Assembly: GCF_000764665.1 (NCBI RefSeq)
Contig: NZ_JRGM01000144.1
Location: 28,749 to 92,748 of the forward strand
Direction of reading: 5' to 3'
DNA from: Aeromonas lacus
Lineage (GTDB): Bacteria > Pseudomonadota > Gammaproteobacteria > Enterobacterales > Aeromonadaceae
DNA length: 64,000 nt
Below the pieces are notes generated by a model. The model searched no databases. It worked only from the letters and a program-made list of their open reading frames with translations, and was not told where the DNA came from. Within the stretch, counting starts at the first letter, position 1, and every line of letters starts with the position of its first letter. Shown here one piece after another: positions 40,756 through 51,290 of this stretch. The position numbers and the translations under genes are program-made.

Positions 40756-42141
40756 ATGATCCATTTAACTCCTTCCATGACCGGCGTGGCTTCGCCGGAT
40801 CCTCTCAAGTTTGCCTTCAGTGCCAAAACCTCGGCACATGCCAGTCGGGGAGGGAGCCGCCCCTTGTCACTCGATGAGAGCCAATGGCTGCAGTGGTGGC
40901 AGCAAGAGAGCGATGCCGAAGAGCGTGCCCTCTATATCCATATTCCGTTTTGTCGCAAGCGCTGCAGTTTCTGCAATTTCTTCGAAAATGGTGCCAATTC
41001 GGCGCGGATAAGCCGCTATATCGACGCGTTGTGCGCATCGCTTTCCAAGGCCGTAGAGACGCCATTGGTACAAAGCCACCCCTTCTCGGCCGTCTATGTC
41101 GGGGGTGGAACCCCCACCGACATGAGTGCCGATGAGCTGGCGATGCTGGCCAGGATGATCCGGCGCTTTCCCCTGACGGCTGATGCCGAGGTAACGCTGG
41201 AAGGGCGCCTCAACGGTTTTGACGATACCAAGTGGCAGGCTGCGCTGGGCGGCGGTTTCAACCGCTTTTCGTTCGGGGTGCAGAGTTTTGATACCGGTGT
41301 GCGCCAGCAGGCGGCCCGGATCGATGATAGGGAGACCCTGCTGACCCGTCTTGGCGAGCTGACTCGCGATGATGCGGCAGTGATCGTGGCGGATCTTATT
41401 TTCGGTCTACCCGGTCAGGATGATGCCGTGTGGCAGCAGGACATCACGGATGTGATGGCGAGCGGCGTGCACGGGGTTGATCTCTACCAGCTTATCGCCA
41501 TGCCGGGCACCAATCTGGATCGGGCCGGGCAGAAGGGCAAGCTGGGTTGGGCTGCCGATGGCCAGCAGCGGGCCGCCATGTACGCTTACGGCGGTCAACA
41601 ACTGGAACAGCATGGTTGGGAGCGGCTCTCCTGCAGTCACTGGCGGCGTAGTCCAGCCGAGCAGAGTCGCTATAACCAGATGGCCAAGCGCGGCGCCGAG
41701 ATCCTCCCCTTTGGTGCAGGAGCCGGGGGCACTATCCATGGCCATGGCTTGATGTACGGGCGGGATTTGGCTCAGTGGCACGAAGCACATGAGAAGGGAG
41801 TTCGGGCGCCCGGCATGGTGATGGGGCGCAATCCGAATGCGCGGATGGATGGTCTGCTGCGTGGCGCCCTCGACAGTGGCGTGCTGGCACTGGCGCGCCT
41901 GCCAGCCTCACTGCGCAGTCATCTGATGCCGCTGTTCGATGCTTGGCGGCAAAACGGGCTGGCCGATCTTGCTGGCGATCAACTGGTACTGACGCTGGCG
42001 GGGCGCTTCTGGAACGTCAATATGCAGGCCGGGTTGTTCGAATTTTTGCAGCACAATCCGGCCGATGGCAGCGAGCCTGCGTTGCTGCATGGCAAGCACC
42101 CGGATGGTAAACATCTGGGGATACGTCACTCACTGGTGTAG
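40756..42141 (+). CDS. hutW: Putative heme-utilization radical SAM enzyme HutW
   Basis: HutW belongs to the HemN/HemW class of radical SAM proteins linked to heme uptake and possibly anaerobic heme opening. 461 residues from the ATG at 40756; ATG 40777 is an alternative. The cluster motif is C66-x3-C70-x2-C73 (IPFCRKRCSFCNFF); VYVGGGTPTDMSADEL, NRFSFGVQSFDTGVR and DLIFGLPGQDD are HemN-family segments. N-terminal SPDPLKFAFSAKTSAHA is typical of HutW. In Vibrio it is followed by hutXZ; here it is alone, ending in a terminator. A Fur box precedes it. Confidence 0.88.
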   Translation: MIHLTPSMTGVASPDPLKFAFSAKTSAHASRGGSRPLSLDESQWLQWWQQESDAEERALYIHIPFCRKRCSFCNFFENGANSARISRYIDALCASLSKAVETPLVQSHPFSAVYVGGGTPTDMSADELAMLARMIRRFPLTADAEVTLEGRLNGFDDTKWQAALGGGFNRFSFGVQSFDTGVRQQAARIDDRETLLTRLGELTRDDAAVIVADLIFGLPGQDDAVWQQDITDVMASGVHGVDLYQLIAMPGTNLDRAGQKGKLGWAADGQQRAAMYAYGGQQLEQHGWERLSCSHWRRSPAEQSRYNQMAKRGAEILPFGAGAGGTIHGHGLMYGRDLAQWHEAHEKGVRAPGMVMGRNPNARMDGLLRGALDSGVLALARLPASLRSHLMPLFDAWRQNGLADLAGDQLVLTLAGRFWNVNMQAGLFEFLQHNPADGSEPALLHGKHPDGKHLGIRHSLV

Positions 42142-42167
42142 GTGTTTTACCCGATCGCCAAAAGCAC

Positions 42168-42196
42168 AAAGGGAGCCGACGAGGCTCCCTTTTTGT
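42168..42196. terminator. Terminator between hutW and rhlE
   Basis: Stem AAAGGGAGCC with GGCTCCCTTT around GACGA, five T; lies between two convergent genes. Confidence 0.88.
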
Positions 42197-42243
42197 TTGA
42201 CCAACCCGCTGTTTGGCCGACAAGTGTGGCGCTACGGGACGAA

Positions 42244-43635
42244 TTACTCGTCGTCGCTATCCTGATAGCTGTCGCGCTGGGCCCTTGGCAGGCGGCGCAT
42301 CGGGGTAAATCCGACATCCTCGCCCACCACTTCACGCTTGCGGGACTTGTTTTGAGGAGACTGGGCAGGCTTCTTGGCGGTATCGCCCTTGGCTTTGCCT
42401 GCAGCCGGTTTACCCTTGCCGCTCTTGGCATTGGCGGCGCCACGGGCACGCGGCGGGTTTTGCACCGGCTTGCTGCCGGGCAGGGTCTGGCGGCTCGGCT
42501 TGCCGCTCGGCTCATACCCTTCGAGGATCTCCACGGAGAGGGATTGACCGATCAGGGCCTCGATCGCCTTGAGCTGACCCAACTCATCATGGCTGACCAG
42601 CGAGATGGCCTCGCCGCCGCGCCCGGCACGACCGGTACGGCCGATGCGGTGGATGTAATCCTCCGCCATTTGCGGCAGCTCGAAGTTGATCACGTGGGGC
42701 AGCTGATCGATGTCCAGACCACGGGCGGCGATATCGGTTGCCACCAGCACCCGCACCTTGCCCTCGCGAAAATCGGCCAGCGCCCGGTTGCGAGCCCCCT
42801 GACTCTTGTCACCGTGAATGGCGACTGTGTCGAGACCATCTTTCTGCATCTGATGCGCGAGGCGATCGGCGATCTGCTTGGTGCGGACAAATACCAGCAC
42901 CCGCTGCCAGTTGCCACGGCCAATCATGTGGGAGAGCAGCTCGCGGCGGCGCTCCCGATCAACCTGAATGATGCGCTGGGTCACTTGCTCGGCGGCGGTG
43001 TTGCTGGGATCCACCTCAATGAGGGTGGGGTCGTTGAGCAGGTCATCCGCCAGCGCCTTGATCTCGCTTGAGAAGGTGGCGGAGAAGAGCAGGCTCTGCC
43101 GTTTGGCGGGCAGTGCCTTCATGATGCGGCGAATGTCGACGATGAAGCCCATGTCGAGCATGCGATCCGCTTCATCCAGCACCAGCACTTCCAGCTCGCT
43201 CAGGGTCAATGCGCCCTGGGTCAGCAGGTCCAGCAGACGGCCCGGGGTGGCCACCAGAATGTCGATACCGAGCTTGATGGCATCCAGATTGGGCTTGATG
43301 CTGACGCCACCGTAGGCGATCAGGGTACGAAACGGCAGGTGGTGGGCATATTTGATGATGCTCTCGCCCACCTGGGCGGCCAGTTCACGGGTCGGTGTCA
43401 GTACCAGGGCGCGCACCTGACGGCGACCTCGGCCATGGTTGGCCAGCAGCAGCTGCAGCATGGGCAGGGTGAAACCGGCTGTCTTGCCTGTGCCTGTCTG
43501 GGCTCCGCCGAGGACATCCTGACCAGCCAGAATAGCCGGAATGGCTTGCTGCTGGATGGGGGTTGGCTGTTCGTAACCCAACTCCTTGACGGCCCGCAGG
43601 ATGTGCGGGGAGAGACCCAGTTCGTTGAATGACAT
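42244..43635 (-). CDS. rhlE: ATP-dependent RNA helicase, DEAD-box RhlE type
   Basis: DEAD-box helicase of 463 residues acting in ribosome assembly and RNA turnover. Motifs in order: Q motif ([13 protein letters not shown]), I ([13 protein letters not shown]), Ia (TPTRELAAQ), II ([13 protein letters not shown]), III (LLFSATFS), IV-VI ([30 protein letters not shown]). The C-terminal ~85 residues are basic, low-complexity (Lys/Pro/Gly/Ala), typical of RhlE tails. Convergent with hutW. Confidence 0.93.
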   Translation of the reverse strand: MSFNELGLSPHILRAVKELGYEQPTPIQQQAIPAILAGQDVLGGAQTGTGKTAGFTLPMLQLLLANHGRGRRQVRALVLTPTRELAAQVGESIIKYAHHLPFRTLIAYGGVSIKPNLDAIKLGIDILVATPGRLLDLLTQGALTLSELEVLVLDEADRMLDMGFIVDIRRIMKALPAKRQSLLFSATFSSEIKALADDLLNDPTLIEVDPSNTAAEQVTQRIIQVDRERRRELLSHMIGRGNWQRVLVFVRTKQIADRLAHQMQKDGLDTVAIHGDKSQGARNRALADFREGKVRVLVATDIAARGLDIDQLPHVINFELPQMAEDYIHRIGRTGRAGRGGEAISLVSHDELGQLKAIEALIGQSLSVEILEGYEPSGKPSRQTLPGSKPVQNPPRARGAANAKSGKGKPAAGKAKGDTAKKPAQSPQNKSRKREVVGEDVGFTPMRRLPRAQRDSYQDSDDE

Positions 43636-43733
43636 GTTCGAGAGAAACTCCTCTGGTGAGCCTTTGGCTCAGCGGATGACCGGCGCGGGCGCCAGCCACG
43701 ATATGGAAATGATAACGGGGGCGTAATATAGCA

Positions 43734-43777
43734 AAAGAGCGGCCGGTGCGCAGTAGCTGTCGCACCGGCCGCTCTTT
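43734..43777 (-). terminator. Terminator downstream of the glutathione peroxidase gene
   Basis: A 17-bp stem (43734-43750 with 43761-43777) with a 10-base loop; A/T flanks on both sides. Confidence 0.85.
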
Positions 43778-43795
43778 ATGTGCCGCAAAAAGCAA

Positions 43796-44272
43796 TCAGA
43801 GCAGGTCGCGGATGGGGGCGACCAGACTCTCCGGCTTGGTGGTGGGAGCAAACCGCTCCACCACGTTGCCGTCACGGTCGATCAGGAACTTGGTGAAGTT
43901 CCACTTGACGTTTTCCAGCCCCAGCAGCCCCGGTTTCTCCTTCTTGAGCCACTGATAGAGCGGGTGGGCCTGCTCGCCGTTGACATCGCACTTGGCCATG
44001 ATGGGGAAGGTGACCGGGTAGTCCAAGGAGCAGAAACGGGCGATCTCCTCGGCATCCCCCGGCTCCTGCTGACCGAACTGGTTGCAGGGGAAGCCCAGGA
44101 TCACCAGTCCCTCGGGCCCCAGCTCGCGATAGAGGGCTTCCAGCCCCTCATATTGGGGGGTAAAGCCGCAGCGGCTGGCCACATTGACCACCAGGATCAC
44201 CTTGCCGGCCAGTTGGGCGAGCGGGTAGGGGGTGCCATCCAGTTGTTGCAGCGTCAGGTCGGGCAGAGGCAT
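43796..44272 (-). CDS. Glutathione/thioredoxin peroxidase, Cys type
   Basis: GPx-family peroxidase of 158 residues from the ATG at 44272 (AAAGGATG upstream). The active site is Cys, not Sec: C35 in SRCGFTPQY; the catalytic partners are in LGFPCNQFGQQEPG (Gln) and VKWNFTKFLIDRDG (Trp-Asn). BtuE of E. coli is a family member, but this protein is shorter than BtuE (183), so I give no symbol. No signal peptide, so cytoplasmic. The reductant is probably thioredoxin or glutathione. Confidence 0.88.
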   Translation of the reverse strand: MPLPDLTLQQLDGTPYPLAQLAGKVILVVNVASRCGFTPQYEGLEALYRELGPEGLVILGFPCNQFGQQEPGDAEEIARFCSLDYPVTFPIMAKCDVNGEQAHPLYQWLKKEKPGLLGLENVKWNFTKFLIDRDGNVVERFAPTTKPESLVAPIRDLL

Positions 44273-44633
44273 CACATCATCCTTTTGTTGATTGCATATC
44301 GTTGATTGCACATAAGTTGCACAGTGTGATTGCTGGGGGAAAGGGGGTTATTTCCATGGTTACTACGGTATCGCTTGGCTCTTTTAACGGCAAGGCGTTA
44401 CGTTAACGGGCACCGATGCAATGGGGGGCGGCTCACACTTTTCCCCTCCATTACGCACCGGGTGAGGGCAGGATCACAATCGGCTCGAAATATAGGGGCG
44501 TAGCCCGCCAAATCGGGTATTGATGGTGGGACTTCTCAAGAGAAGCAAACCGGTTTGTGACTTTAGCGGGAAGCCGCTAAAAAGCGCTCTCTTTTCCACA
44601 TGTTGCGAGTCAATCTTGGACTATCAAGCCGTC
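44273..44633. other. Intergenic region with a short direct repeat
   Basis: 361 bases between divergent genes. GTTGATTGCA occurs at 44287-44296 and again at 44301-44310, a direct repeat with a 14-base period just upstream of the peroxidase gene. It could be an operator; nothing else stands out. Confidence 0.4.
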
Positions 44634-45224
44634 ATGGATGCCATCTACACCCGAGGTTGGGTGATAGTGGACGATTTTTTAACTGCCGCCGAGGTGGATG
44701 CCCTCAAAGGCTGTCTGCCAGAGGAGTGGCAACCGGCCGGGATCGGCCGTGAAGGGCTCCATCAAGGCAACAGCGAGATCCGCCGCGACCAGATCCACTG
44801 GCTGGAGCCTTCCCTCGGGGCGCCGGTCGCCGATTATCTCGCCCGCATGGAGGCGCTACGTCTGGCAGCCAACCGGATGCTGATGCTGGGATTGTTCGAC
44901 TATGAAGCACATTTTGCCCGTTATCGCTGCGGCGACTTCTACGCGACCCATCGCGATGCCTTTGCCGGTCGCTCCAACCGTCGCCTGACGACGGTGTTCT
45001 ACCTCAATAACGACTGGAAACCCGAAGCGGGCGGCGTCCTGCGCTTTTATGACAACGACGAGCAGTTCTTGATGGATGTGAGCCCCAAAGGGGGGCGGCT
45101 GGTGATCTTCCTCTCCGAAGAGTTTCCTCACGAAGTGCTGCCCGCCAATCAGGAGCGTTACAGCATTGCTGGCTGGTTTCGCGTCAATGGCAGCGGCATG
45201 GGGCGGGTCGATCCCCCTCGCTGA
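44634..45224 (+). CDS. 2OG-Fe(II) oxygenase, bacterial prolyl-hydroxylase type
   Basis: 196 residues from the ATG at 44634; a TTG six codons upstream is possible. Double-stranded beta helix with the iron triad H106-x-D108 (ATHRDAF) and H166 (FPHEVLP), and R175 (ERYSIAGWFR) for 2-oxoglutarate. GDFYATHRDAF, RRLTTVFYLNNDWKPEAGG and GGRLVIFLSEEFPHEV resemble the Pseudomonas PPHD protein, which hydroxylates a proline of EF-Tu, and eukaryotic PHD/EGLN enzymes. Substrate here is inferred only by similarity. It stands alone before ddl. Confidence 0.82.
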   Translation: MDAIYTRGWVIVDDFLTAAEVDALKGCLPEEWQPAGIGREGLHQGNSEIRRDQIHWLEPSLGAPVADYLARMEALRLAANRMLMLGLFDYEAHFARYRCGDFYATHRDAFAGRSNRRLTTVFYLNNDWKPEAGGVLRFYDNDEQFLMDVSPKGGRLVIFLSEEFPHEVLPANQERYSIAGWFRVNGSGMGRVDPPR

Positions 45225-45427
45225 CCCATGGGGTTGCGCGGTTTTTGACACAGGGCGCCCTTTTTCGCCGCAAGATGTGGCTGGCAGGGCAGCCATCAGC
45301 TGACAAGGGTTTGTCTCCCTTGCTACACTGGCGCGCACTTATGTTCGTATCTGGCTTCGTCCGGTTTTGAATGCGGTGGTTTTTGAATGGTCATGACGAA
45401 GCCGCTTCTCCCAAGGGATCACATCTA

Positions 45428-46417
45428 ATGAAGAACATGCATGTCTTGCTGCTGTGCGGCGGCGGTGGCTCCGAGCACGAAGTCTCTCTGCGCAGCGCCA
45501 ATTTCCTCGAAAAACAACTCGCTCTCCTGCCAGGCGTCGAAGTGACCCGCGTCGAGATGTTTGCCGACCGCTGGCTCAGCGCCGATGGTCGCGAGTGCAA
45601 ACTGGGGCTCGACAAGCTGCTCTCGTTTGACAGCGTGGCCCGTCCGGTAGACTACGTGGTGCCCTGCATCCACGGTTACCCGGGTGAGACTGGCGATCTG
45701 CAATCCTTCCTCGAGTTGGCTGGCCTGCCCTATCTGGGCTGTGACGCCGAAGCGAGCAAGATCTGCTTCAACAAGATCACCACCAAGCTGTGGCTCTCCG
45801 CCATCGGCATCCCCAACACCCCCTATCTGTTCCTGACCGAACAGGGTGATGCGGCTCTGGCTGAGGCGAAAGCGGCGCTGGCCAAGTGGGGCAAGGTCTT
45901 TATCAAGGCCGCCTCCCAGGGCTCTTCCGTTGGCTGCTACTCCGCCAGCAACGAAGCTGATCTGGTGAAGGGCATTGCCGATGCCTTCGGTTACTCCGAG
46001 CAGGTACTGATTGAGAAAGCGGTCAAGCCGCGCGAGCTGGAAGTGGCTGTTTACCAGTACGGTGACGAGCTGGTGGCCACCTACCCGGGCGAGATCTGTG
46101 TCCCGCAGGACAAGTTCTACACCTATGAAGAGAAGTACAGCAGTGCCAGCCACACCGAGACTGCGTTGCGTGCCGAGGGGCTGACCCAGGCGCAGGCTGA
46201 CGCCATTCACGAGTACGCCCTCAAGGCGTTCCGTCAGCTGAAACTGACCCACCTCTCCCGCATCGACTTCTTCCTGACCGACGAGGGCGAGATCCTGCTC
46301 AACGAAATCAACACCTTCCCGGGCATGACCTCCATCTCCATGTTCCCGAAACTGTTGGAGCATCACGGTCACGACTTTGCCCGCTATCTTGAGCAGATCC
46401 TGCGCAAGGCCAGCTAA
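45428..46417 (+). CDS. ddl: D-alanine--D-alanine ligase
   Basis: ATP-grasp ligase making D-Ala-D-Ala for peptidoglycan. 329 residues from the ATG at 45428. Motifs: LLLCGGGGSEHEVSLRSANF, YVVPCIHGYPGETGDLQSFL, KAASQGSSVGCYSAS (loop), KPRELEVAVYQYGDE and LLNEINTFPGMTSISMFPKL. The gene is outside any mur/fts cluster, so it is of the stand-alone DdlA-like type and a second ddl may be in the mur cluster. Ends in a strong terminator. Confidence 0.95.
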   Translation: MKNMHVLLLCGGGGSEHEVSLRSANFLEKQLALLPGVEVTRVEMFADRWLSADGRECKLGLDKLLSFDSVARPVDYVVPCIHGYPGETGDLQSFLELAGLPYLGCDAEASKICFNKITTKLWLSAIGIPNTPYLFLTEQGDAALAEAKAALAKWGKVFIKAASQGSSVGCYSASNEADLVKGIADAFGYSEQVLIEKAVKPRELEVAVYQYGDELVATYPGEICVPQDKFYTYEEKYSSASHTETALRAEGLTQAQADAIHEYALKAFRQLKLTHLSRIDFFLTDEGEILLNEINTFPGMTSISMFPKLLEHHGHDFARYLEQILRKAS

Positions 46418-46457
46418 GCGGATTGTTCTCGCTGACGGGCGTTGATACCGTTCCAGT

Positions 46458-46488
46458 AAAAATCCCCGCCAATTGGCGGGGATTTTTT
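46458..46488 (+). terminator. Terminator downstream of ddl
   Basis: Stem AAAATCCCCGCC with GGCGGGGATTTT, AATT loop, six T. Confidence 0.93.
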
Positions 46489-46601
46489 ATGTCTTTATCA
46501 AACGAGAACGACCTGCTTGAAGGAATATATACAGGCGGCGAGGGGATGACCCTTCCCCGCCTGTTGTTATCTGAGCGAGTTACCAGCTGGCATGTCAGCC
46601 G

Positions 46602-49256
46602 TTAGCCGCGAGCCACCCGAAAGCGCACGCTGCGGGAGTGGCAAGGTGGCAGTTCACCAAACGCGCCAGTGGCCAGTTCAAGGGGCAGGGGCTGCTCGTC
46701 CATCCGCACCGTTTGCCAGTCGCTCAGGGCGTGTTCGCTGGTCACCTTGCCACCCTCCAGTACCGCCTGTTCGCTCGGGTTGTAGACCCGGATCACCAGC
46801 GCCTCTTCATCTTCGGCTTTTTTCAGGGCGCTCAGCACCGGGCCGGACGGATCCATGGTGAGCAGGCTGAAGTGGAGCGGGGTGGTGAAGCTCGCCTTGT
46901 TGAGCTTCATGGCATCGAACGGGATCTTGTTGTAGCAGCGCACCGGAGTGAGGTAGCTGCGCGCCGCCTGCATCACGTTGGCGCTGATGTGATCACCGGC
47001 AAACGCCAGCAGACTGAAACGGCAGCTGAGCTTGCCGCGTACCTGAGAGTCCGGGGTGGGCAACTTGATGCCGGAAGGGCGACCCGGGCGCAGCAGCAGC
47101 TCCTCTTTACCGAGTACGCCGACCCCGCGCAGCAGGGTGAGCGCCAGGGTGTCGCACTGCTCGCCGATCACTTCAAACTCGCGCAGGCCATCGCTCAGCA
47201 CCGCCAGCCCCTGCTGGCCATCTTGCAGGGCGACGAAGTTCATCAGCTGCCAGACCGGAATGGGAGCCTCTTTCCACCCCTCCGCTTCCCAGTCGGCCAT
47301 GGCGCTGTCGCGGGTGGGGCGGGTGATGCAGCCAAACTGGTTGTCAGAGACCACGGTGTCGCTCGGGAACGGGGTGGGGATCAGCACCCGTACCCGGTGG
47401 TCATCGGCCTGATTGTCGAGCTCCAGCTCGATGTCGATGCGTGGACTCTGATGTGCAAGCGTGATGCGGCAGGTGACATCAAGGTGGCCGCTGCACTGGC
47501 GGTTGGCCCGCTCGGCGAGGTTGGCAGGCAAGGCCATGCGCAGTTTGAGAGTGGCGATGCTCTGCCACGCCTGATGGGTGACCTCGCGGGTTACCGCAAA
47601 CTCGGTGGAGTAGCGCAGCCACTCGTCCCGCGATGGCGAGTAGTCATATTCGTCGCCATCATCGGAGCCCTCTTCCAGCGTGAGTACCTGATCTAAGGTG
47701 GTGCCGCGCAGCTTGTCCAGGATCTGCAGGGTGCCGTTGTCATTGAGGGCGATGCGGTAAAAATCGTTCTCCAGAAGCTCGCCGTTGGCCGTCACCGGCT
47801 GCTCCAGTCCCGGCTGATTGCCTTCGATATGGAGAGTGCAGTAGCCCATGGCAGGCAGCGTATGGCAGATCTGGATGTCGTACTCCATAAAGGGGTCGTA
47901 GTTGCCGTAGTGCACGATCTGCCGGTCTACCAGACCCGGATCAATCTCGCGCTTGGCACGGATGAAATAGGGCACTGGCTGGCCCGCTTCATCGCGCAGG
48001 GCAAAGGATTGGGCGCGAATGCGGATGCTGGTGTTGATCACCTCCTGACGGGCAAAAGGCATCAGGTTGAAGAGGCAGAGTTTGTCGGCCACCTGTACCC
48101 CGTCTTCGCACAGCGCCACCGGCATGTTGTCGACAATTTTGCGCATGTAGAAGCGGATCAGGTTCTCGGCCATGTCGTCGGCCAGAATGAAGCGGGTCAT
48201 CACCTCCTGATGTACCTTGTCGCTGCAGCAGCAGCCGATGCTGTCATGGGCGTGGTTCTTCATGATCTCCTTCCACATCTTCTCCAAAAGCCCGTGGTGG
48301 TACTCAAAGCCGAGCGCCCAGGCGATGCTCGCCAGCGGTTCGAGGATGTTGACGATCTTGTTCTCGATGGCGGCGTGGGCCAGCTTGATGTCCATCCGGG
48401 TGGAGGAGATGGTGCGGTGTACCCGCATGTATTTGCCGTCGTTGAACTCCCCCTTGAGGGTGGCCAGTTGGTCGCGGCACGCCTCGATGCGCTCGAAGAC
48501 CTGCTCGAAGCGGCTCATGTGGAATTCACGCTGGGGGTAGATCTCGCGCAGCTTGTCGATGATGGCGAAGATATTCTGTTGCAGCGGCATCTGGTCGTGG
48601 CCGTTGGGCAGCAGGATATCCTGGGTGATCGAGGCCTTCTCCAGCACCTCGAAGTAGGATTCGAGCCGCTTGCGCAGACCCGCCTCATCTTCCGGCAGGT
48701 ACTTGCCGATGGCGTAGCCGAGCGGCAGCACCTGGGCGGTCACCTCGCTGCCATCGTTGCTCTGCCAGAGAAACTCGGTCTTGTCGGTGCCGTGACGCTC
48801 GGAGCAGCCGCGCCAGAACATGGCCCGATCGATCCCGAAGCCGTTGAAGATGTGGGGCAGCTGGGAGGACATGCCGAACGAGTCGGGCAGGTAACCGATC
48901 TTCATCGGCTCGCCAAGGCTAAGGCAGTCGCGCATCCCGTAGAGCAGGTTGCGCAGGATGGACTCGCCGCTTACCTGCATGGTGTCGGTCTGGGTGTACC
49001 AGGGGCCGATGATGAGCTTGCCCGCTTCCACCAGCGCCTTCACCCGGGCCTTGTTCTCGGGCTGGATGGCAAAGTAATCCTCCAGTACCGCGGTCTGGCC
49101 GTCGAGCACGTAGAACTTGTAGTCAGGGTCGGATTCAAGACGCGCCAGGATCTCCGCCATGTTGTTGACCAGCAGGATGCGGGACTCCTCGGTGGTGAAG
49201 TACCACTCCCGATCCCAGTGCATGTGCGGCGTGATGTGAACTCGTGAAACTGTCAT
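46602..49256 (-). CDS. mngB: Alpha-mannosidase MngB (GH38), mannosylglycerate hydrolase
   Basis: Cytoplasmic GH38 enzyme that splits 2-O-(6-phospho-mannosyl)-glycerate, the product of MngA, into mannose 6-phosphate and glycerate. 884 residues from the ATG at 49256 with AAGGA eight bases upstream (E. coli MngB 877). Zinc-site motif HMHWDREW (11-18), nucleophile D125 in GYLPDSFGM, and [18 protein letters not shown]; the C-terminal half is the GH38 beta domain. Downstream of mngA on the same strand, 87 bases apart: an mngA-mngB operon under the divergent mngR. Confidence 0.93.
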   Translation of the reverse strand: MTVSRVHITPHMHWDREWYFTTEESRILLVNNMAEILARLESDPDYKFYVLDGQTAVLEDYFAIQPENKARVKALVEAGKLIIGPWYTQTDTMQVSGESILRNLLYGMRDCLSLGEPMKIGYLPDSFGMSSQLPHIFNGFGIDRAMFWRGCSERHGTDKTEFLWQSNDGSEVTAQVLPLGYAIGKYLPEDEAGLRKRLESYFEVLEKASITQDILLPNGHDQMPLQQNIFAIIDKLREIYPQREFHMSRFEQVFERIEACRDQLATLKGEFNDGKYMRVHRTISSTRMDIKLAHAAIENKIVNILEPLASIAWALGFEYHHGLLEKMWKEIMKNHAHDSIGCCCSDKVHQEVMTRFILADDMAENLIRFYMRKIVDNMPVALCEDGVQVADKLCLFNLMPFARQEVINTSIRIRAQSFALRDEAGQPVPYFIRAKREIDPGLVDRQIVHYGNYDPFMEYDIQICHTLPAMGYCTLHIEGNQPGLEQPVTANGELLENDFYRIALNDNGTLQILDKLRGTTLDQVLTLEEGSDDGDEYDYSPSRDEWLRYSTEFAVTREVTHQAWQSIATLKLRMALPANLAERANRQCSGHLDVTCRITLAHQSPRIDIELELDNQADDHRVRVLIPTPFPSDTVVSDNQFGCITRPTRDSAMADWEAEGWKEAPIPVWQLMNFVALQDGQQGLAVLSDGLREFEVIGEQCDTLALTLLRGVGVLGKEELLLRPGRPSGIKLPTPDSQVRGKLSCRFSLLAFAGDHISANVMQAARSYLTPVRCYNKIPFDAMKLNKASFTTPLHFSLLTMDPSGPVLSALKKAEDEEALVIRVYNPSEQAVLEGGKVTSEHALSDWQTVRMDEQPLPLELATGAFGELPPCHSRSVRFRVARG

Positions 49257-49343
49257 GACAATGATCCTTTGCTGACGCACGGCGGCCCTTGCCTGCCGTG
49301 CGGAAAAAATAGTCTGTTGAAAAAGCGGTAGTGAAGATGAGCC

Positions 49344-51290
49344 TTACTCTGCGGCGACCACCTGATAGGTGCCGCGCTGCATGGCGTGACGGCGCCAGCC
49401 GATCAGCACCACAGTGGAGATGAGGGTGCCCACCAGTGCCGCACCGAGCCAGACGGCGGCTGCCATCAGGGCGCCGTGGCCGCCATCGTGGAGCAGGAAG
49501 AGGGAGAAGATGCCAGCTCCCGGGGTGGAGAGGCCAATCCCCATAGCGCCCACCATGGCGCCGGTAACGACCGAGCCTGTGAGGAAGGAGCCGATCACCG
49601 GGATCGGATCTTCGATGGCCATCGGAATGGCGCCCTCGGTGATCCCCGCCAGCCCCAGCAGCCAGGTCGATTTGCCGGTCTCAATCTCGAAGGTCTGGAA
49701 CAGGCGCGGCGCCAGCAGGGTGGAGGCAGTGACGGTAAAGGCCGAAACCATCTTGACCGCGCCGAAGATGGCGTAAGGGCCGTAGACGCCGTTGGCCATG
49801 GCGCCGAGGCAGAAGGCGTATGCCGCTTTGTTGACCGGGCCACCCAAGTCAAACGAGCACATAAAGCCGAGCAGGGCGCCCAGTACCAGCGCATTGGTGC
49901 CGGAGAGGCCGTTGAGCCATTCGGTGAGGCTGTTGTTGAGCCAGGCTACCGGTTGGCCGATGACAAACAGCATCAGGCTGCCCGCCACCAGGGTGCCGAT
50001 CACCGGATAGAGGTAAAAGGTGAGAAAGCCGTTGAAGTTGGGGCCGAGGCGCACATGCTGCTTGACCCAGCGCATCAGGTAACCGGCGATCAGACCGCCG
50101 ACCACGCCGCCGAGAAAACCGGAGCCAATCATGTTGGCAGCAAGCCCTGCCGCAAAGCCCGGGCCCAGCGCCGGTTTGTCTGCCAGCGAGTAGGCGGTAT
50201 AGGCCGCCAGCACCGGCACCATCAGGGTGCCCAGCATGCCGCCGCCCAGCTTGCGGTACATCCAGAGCCAGGAGTTCTCGGTATCAAAAAGATGCTGCAG
50301 GCCGAAGATCTGCGCCAGCAGTACAGAAACGGCGAGCACGGTACCGCCCGCCACGATCAGCGGCACGGCAAAGGAGATACCGCTCAGCAGCGCCTGCTTG
50401 AGCTCGGTCTTGAGGCTCACCTTCTTGCCGCTTGGGGCATCGCTCTGGTTGGTGCTGGGCGTCGGGGCGGTGCGCCCACCCTTGGCCGCTTCCAGCGCGT
50501 CATTCAGGATCCGCTCGGCATGGCGGATGGGCTCGGCCACCGGCGTCTCGATACGGGGGATCCCGGCGAAACGCTCCTGCTCCTTGATGGCCACCTCGGC
50601 GGCGAAAATACAGGCCACGGCGGCATCGAGCGCCGCTTGCGGCAGGCGATCCTCGATGCCGTTGGCGCCCTGTTTCTCGACCAGTACCCGAATGCCCAGC
50701 TTGCGCCCAGCCTTTTCCAGATACTCGGCGGCCATATAGGTGTGGGCTATCCCCGCCGGACAGGCGGTGACACAGACCACAGTGGGTTGATTTGTATCTA
50801 AGTTGTCTTCTTTTGCTGGTTGCTTGCCACTTTCCCCTTCACCATCGAGCAGCGCCATCAGCTGCTCGGCACTTTGGGCCGCCAGCACCGCCTCGCGGGT
50901 ATCGTCATCCACCAGGGCGGTGGTGAGGGTGGTGAGCAACTGCATATGGGTGGAGCCCGCCTGATCGGTCGGGATCGCCAGCATGAAGATCAGGTTGACC
51001 GGCTCGGGGCCGTCAATCCCCTCCCAGCCCAGCTCCTCGCTTAAGGTCGCGACGGCAAAGGCCGCTTCACGCACCGCATCGCACTTGCCGTGGGGCACTG
51101 CCAGCCCTTCGCCAAGAGCGGTGGGGCCCTGCGCCTCGCGGGCCATGACCGCGGCCAGAAAGGCCGCCTTGTCGTGCAGCTTGCCGGCCTGATCGAGCCG
51201 ATCAGCCAGGGCATGAATGGCCGCATCCCGATCGGCAAACCGGGTTTGCAACGTGATGAGATGGGGGCCGGTAAGACTGGTCAGATTCAT
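49344..51290 (-). CDS. mngA: PTS 2-O-alpha-mannosyl-D-glycerate transporter, EIIABC
   Basis: Fructose-family PTS permease that imports and phosphorylates mannosylglycerate. 648 residues in order EIIA (~1-150, phospho-His H67 in AVPHGKC), EIIB (~168-265, phospho-Cys C177 in TACPAGIAHTYMAA) and EIIC (~295-635, about ten helices; GGPVNKAAYAF, GITEGAIPMAIEDP). E. coli MngA is 658. First gene of the mngAB operon, divergent from mngR with a 247-base control region. Confidence 0.93.
   Translation of the reverse strand: MNLTSLTGPHLITLQTRFADRDAAIHALADRLDQAGKLHDKAAFLAAVMAREAQGPTALGEGLAVPHGKCDAVREAAFAVATLSEELGWEGIDGPEPVNLIFMLAIPTDQAGSTHMQLLTTLTTALVDDDTREAVLAAQSAEQLMALLDGEGESGKQPAKEDNLDTNQPTVVCVTACPAGIAHTYMAAEYLEKAGRKLGIRVLVEKQGANGIEDRLPQAALDAAVACIFAAEVAIKEQERFAGIPRIETPVAEPIRHAERILNDALEAAKGGRTAPTPSTNQSDAPSGKKVSLKTELKQALLSGISFAVPLIVAGGTVLAVSVLLAQIFGLQHLFDTENSWLWMYRKLGGGMLGTLMVPVLAAYTAYSLADKPALGPGFAAGLAANMIGSGFLGGVVGGLIAGYLMRWVKQHVRLGPNFNGFLTFYLYPVIGTLVAGSLMLFVIGQPVAWLNNSLTEWLNGLSGTNALVLGALLGFMCSFDLGGPVNKAAYAFCLGAMANGVYGPYAIFGAVKMVSAFTVTASTLLAPRLFQTFEIETGKSTWLLGLAGITEGAIPMAIEDPIPVIGSFLTGSVVTGAMVGAMGIGLSTPGAGIFSLFLLHDGGHGALMAAAVWLGAALVGTLISTVVLIGWRRHAMQRGTYQVVAAE

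Noticed and set aside
46638..49247. Long plus-strand frames inside mngB
   Set aside because: mngB on the minus strand is a full-length GH38 enzyme; the opposite frames have no motifs.
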